A DNA stretch of 64,000 nt from SZUA-35 sp965530755. Its GTDB lineage: Bacteria > Actinomycetota > Acidimicrobiia > Acidimicrobiales > SZUA-35. The DNA is taken from contig CBESNA010000005.1 in assembly GCA_965530755.1 (NCBI GenBank), positions 1 to 64,000 on the forward strand, in the 5' to 3' direction. This document shows, one piece after another, positions 61,711-64,000 of this stretch. How positions within the stretch are numbered: the stretch's first letter is position 1; each line of letters starts with the position of its first letter. A model generated the notes under the pieces. The model did no database searches. It had not been told where the DNA came from and saw only the letters and a program-made list of their open reading frames with translations. A program made the translations under genes and the position numbers.

Positions 61711-64000
61711 TCAGCCTCCGGCTTTCGTGGTGGTGCTCGTGGTCGACGACGGGTGAGTCGTCGACGAGTTCGTGGTCTGCCCAACCGAGGTCGGCGACGC
61801 CGGGACCGTCGGTCCCGCAGGATCGGTCGATGACGGAGCGGTCGATGACGGAGCCGTCGAGGTCGTCGTCGGCGGGACGGTGGTTGGCGTCGGTGGGTCG
61901 AGGGTCGGGTCGGGAACACCGTCCACTCGACACGTCCCATCACAATCGGGATCGATCACATCCACCGAACCACGGACGCCTGGTCCATTCTCCTCGAGCA
62001 CGGCCACGACGTCATCCGACGTGGCGAACTGCACCAGCTCGGGCGGCGGCGGAAAGGCCTGAGGTTCCACACCGGCGAGTGCTGCGGTCATGAAGTCGCT
62101 GAAGGCGATCGCCGGATGGCTGCCGCCGGTCACTCGAGCAACACCATTGATGTTGCGGAGCGACGCGAGGCCGTCGGCGTGACCCATCCACACCGCCGTC
62201 GCCAGCGTCGGCGTATACCCGACGAACCACGCAGCCCGATATTCCTGGCCGGTACCCGTCTTGCCCGCGATCGGATGACCGGCCACCGCGGCGCGGGTGC
62301 CGGTGCCTTCGGTGACGACGTCGACGAGGACGTCGGTCACGTTGTCGGCGACCGCAGCATCGAGGACTTGTGTGCCACCGGTCGCGATCCGATCGATGAG
62401 CACGTTGCCCTTCAGGTCGATCACCCGCACCACACCGATCGGGGCCACCCGAACTCCGTGATTGGCGAACGTCCCGTAGGCCGAGGCCATCTCCAGCGTC
62501 GAGGTCTCCGCCGATCCAAGCGCCAGGCTCGGGCCGTAGTCGACAGAGGAGTCGAGGCGTTCGAGGCCGAGCGCCCGGGCCAGAGCGACGGTCCGTTCGA
62601 TCGACACGTCGGTGATCAGCTCTGCGAACACCGTGTTGACCGAGGCCCGGGTGGCCTCACGAAGCGTGATGTCGCCGCGGTCGGCGAAGTCGTAGTTGCT
62701 CAAGGTGCACTGCGAACCGGTGCATCCGGGCACGATCCATTCTGCGGGCGCCGGATAGATCGTGTCGGGGCCGATACCCTGCGAGAACGCCTCGGCCAAC
62801 ACGATGGGTTTGAACGAGCTGCCGGGCTGGAAGCCCGTCGTTCCACCCGTTGCCAGGTTGACCTGACTGGCGTCGTGGTCTCGTCCGCCGACCATCGCCA
62901 CCACATGTCCCGTCACCGGTTCGATGGACACGAGGCTCATCTCGACCGGGTATTCCGTGCCCTGCAGCCGGGCGGCCACCGCCCGCTCGGCGGCACGTTG
63001 CAGCGTGGGCTCGATCGTCGTGTGGATCTCGAGTCCGCCGCGATAGAGCAGGTCCGGTCCGAGTTCCTCGACCAACTGGGCTTCGATCCAGTCGACGAAG
63101 TACGGGTGATCGAGTGCTCCGTTCGGCGGAGGCGGAGCGACCACAGTCACGGTGCCTCCAGGGTGATTGGGATCGGTGGCCGACCACAGAGTCCTCGCTG
63201 CTTCCCGTGCGTGCTCCTCGATCGTGATGATGTCCTGATCGAGCATGGCCTGGAGGACCAACAGTCGCCGGTCGTTCGAGGCTTCGATGTCGACGCGAGG
63301 CGACAGACGGGTCGGCGCCTGCAGGATTCCGGCGAGGGTCGCTGCTTCGGAGATGTCGAGCTCGCTGACCGGCTTGGCGAAGTAGACCTCGGCGGCGGCC
63401 CCGATGCCGTAGGCGCCAGACCCGAAATAGCTCGTCTCGAGATATCGGAAGAGGATCTCGTCCTTGCTGAGCTGCTCTTCGAGCTCGGCAGCGAGGAGCG
63501 CCTCACGGAACTTGCGTTCGAAGGTCCGGTCGCCGGTGAGATAGACGTTCTTGATGTACTGCTGGGTGATCGTCGAGCCACCCTGGACGATCTCGCCCAG
63601 CTCCAGGTTGACCTGTGCCGCGCGAGCCACACCTTCGAGGTCGACGCCGTTGTGTTCGTAGAACCGCTGGTCCTCGATCGCGACGACCGCGAGGTTCATG
63701 ATCTCCGGAACGTCGTCGATGTCGACCTCGACGGTTCTGTCGAAGCCCCGGAAGACGGCGATCTCGTTGCCTTGACGATCGAAGACGGTCGAGGGCACAG
63801 CTTCGATCTGCGGCCGTTCATCGGGGAGGTCTCCGGGGAGCGGAGCTCGTAGCAGTGTCAGACCGGCGATCGCTCCTGCGACCGGCGGCACGATCACGGC
63901 CGAGATGGCGAGCGCAACGATCACGCGCAGCAAGGTGCCGATCCCGCTCGAGGCACCGCGTTCTCGGCTCCCGCTGCGATTTCGAGACGTCGTGCGTTGT
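61711..64000 (-). CDS. Class A penicillin-binding protein (glycosyltransferase-transpeptidase), 5' end outside window
   Basis: The reading frame stays open to the right edge, so the start lies beyond base 64000; the TTG at 63933 would put the TM helix at residue 3 and is unlikely. Counting from that TTG: TM 3-28, GT51 glycosyltransferase with catalytic E87 in EDQRFYEHNG and GGSTITQQ (118-125), then a transpeptidase with S372-x-x-K375 (GSSFKP), SVN 431-433 and KTG 558-560. It polymerises and cross-links peptidoglycan at the outer face of the membrane. The tail after about residue 690 is Pro/Thr/Ser-rich and disordered. It is followed by the protease-like gene in the same operon. Confidence 0.94.
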   Translation of the reverse strand, partial: QRTTSRNRSGSRERGASSGIGTLLRVIVALAISAVIVPPVAGAIAGLTLLRAPLPGDLPDERPQIEAVPSTVFDRQGNEIAVFRGFDRTVEVDIDDVPEIMNLAVVAIEDQRFYEHNGVDLEGVARAAQVNLELGEIVQGGSTITQQYIKNVYLTGDRTFERKFREALLAAELEEQLSKDEILFRYLETSYFGSGAYGIGAAAEVYFAKPVSELDISEAATLAGILQAPTRLSPRVDIEASNDRRLLVLQAMLDQDIITIEEHAREAARTLWSATDPNHPGGTVTVVAPPPPNGALDHPYFVDWIEAQLVEELGPDLLYRGGLEIHTTIEPTLQRAAERAVAARLQGTEYPVEMSLVSIEPVTGHVVAMVGGRDHDASQVNLATGGTTGFQPGSSFKPIVLAEAFSQGIGPDTIYPAPAEWIVPGCTGSQCTLSNYDFADRGDITLREATRASVNTVFAELITDVSIERTVALARALGLERLDSSVDYGPSLALGSAETSTLEMASAYGTFANHGVRVAPIGVVRVIDLKGNVLIDRIATGGTQVLDAAVADNVTDVLVDVVTEGTGTRAAVAGHPIAGKTGTGQEYRAAWFVGYTPTLATAVWMGHADGLASLRNINGVARVTGGSHPAIAFSDFMTAALAGVEPQAFPPPPELVQFATSDDVVAVLEENGPGVRGSVDVIDPDCDGTCRVDGVPDPTLDPPTPTTVPPTTTSTAPSSTAPSSTDPAGPTVPASPTSVGQTTNSSTTHPSSTTSTTTKAGG

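Overview
The window is high-GC actinobacterial DNA. The best guess is an uncultured or marine Acidimicrobiia (Ilumatobacter-like) chromosome. Support for this comes from the class-E-type cell-wall sorting motif, the coenzyme-F420-type LLM oxidoreductases, a GlnR-like box in front of the ammonium transporter, the many ATGA/TGATG gene overlaps, and the Asp/Thr/Gly-rich surface proteins. The lineage is inferred from gene style only; there is no rRNA in the window. No tRNA, rRNA, CRISPR array, transposase or phage gene was found. Coding is dense: the longest gene-free stretch is about 217 bases (58580-58796).

Layout. 0-5.9 kb: the C-terminal 1954 residues of a giant repeat adhesin ending in an LAYTG sorting signal. 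5.9-11.6 kb (all minus strand): M19 dipeptidase and adenosine-deaminase-family enzyme; a small XRE regulator with a membrane partner under a conspicuous twin-palindrome promoter; an ECF sigma factor with an overlapping membrane protein; a nitroreductase-SRPBCC fusion. 11.6-18.3 kb: acyl-CoA carboxyltransferase, ammonium transporter, and small housekeeping or accessory genes (GNAT, two VOC proteins, RidA, an LLM monooxygenase).

18.4-46.9 kb is the most interesting part: a large catabolic region headed by a FadR-type GntR regulator. It holds four Rieske oxygenases (two short, two long), three VOC proteins, a cupin, hydantoinase/oxoprolinase A and B, an acyl-CoA ligase, a complete BMP-type (nucleoside/purine-like) ABC importer, an alpha/beta hydrolase, an MDR oxidoreductase, a methyltransferase and two TRZ/ATZ-type amidohydrolases. 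Sites built on TGGTC-N3-TGGTC-N-GACC occur upstream of the regulator and of most transcription units, which points to one regulon. No reductase or ferredoxin for the Rieske enzymes lies in the window. The substrate is unknown; an N-methylated or heterocyclic compound is the most natural guess. A CIA30-domain lipoprotein, a DUF5655 protein and an HAE3/MMPL transporter with a perfect 254-bp internal tandem duplication sit inside or beside this region.

47-56.2 kb: MFS exporter, AAA+ ATPase, GNAT/FemAB-like protein, F420-type oxidoreductase, YihY-family and other membrane proteins, a secreted protein of unknown function, and an isocitrate-lyase/PEP-mutase-family enzyme. 56.3-58.6 kb: a compact pyrimidine-degradation-like unit (isochorismatase-fold hydrolase, RutA, flavin reductase). 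58.8-60.3 kb: an NHL-repeat/DUF4214 secreted protein flanked by two copies of a 49-bp hairpin repeat. 60.5-64 kb: a catalytically degenerate trypsin-fold membrane protein downstream of a class A penicillin-binding protein that runs off the right edge.

Intergenic repeats are a second theme. A roughly 87-bp three-stem element lies between convergent gene ends at 17.6 and 48.4 kb, in opposite orientations. The 49-bp hairpins and short GAGTTGTGA/GACCCC repeats are further dispersed families.
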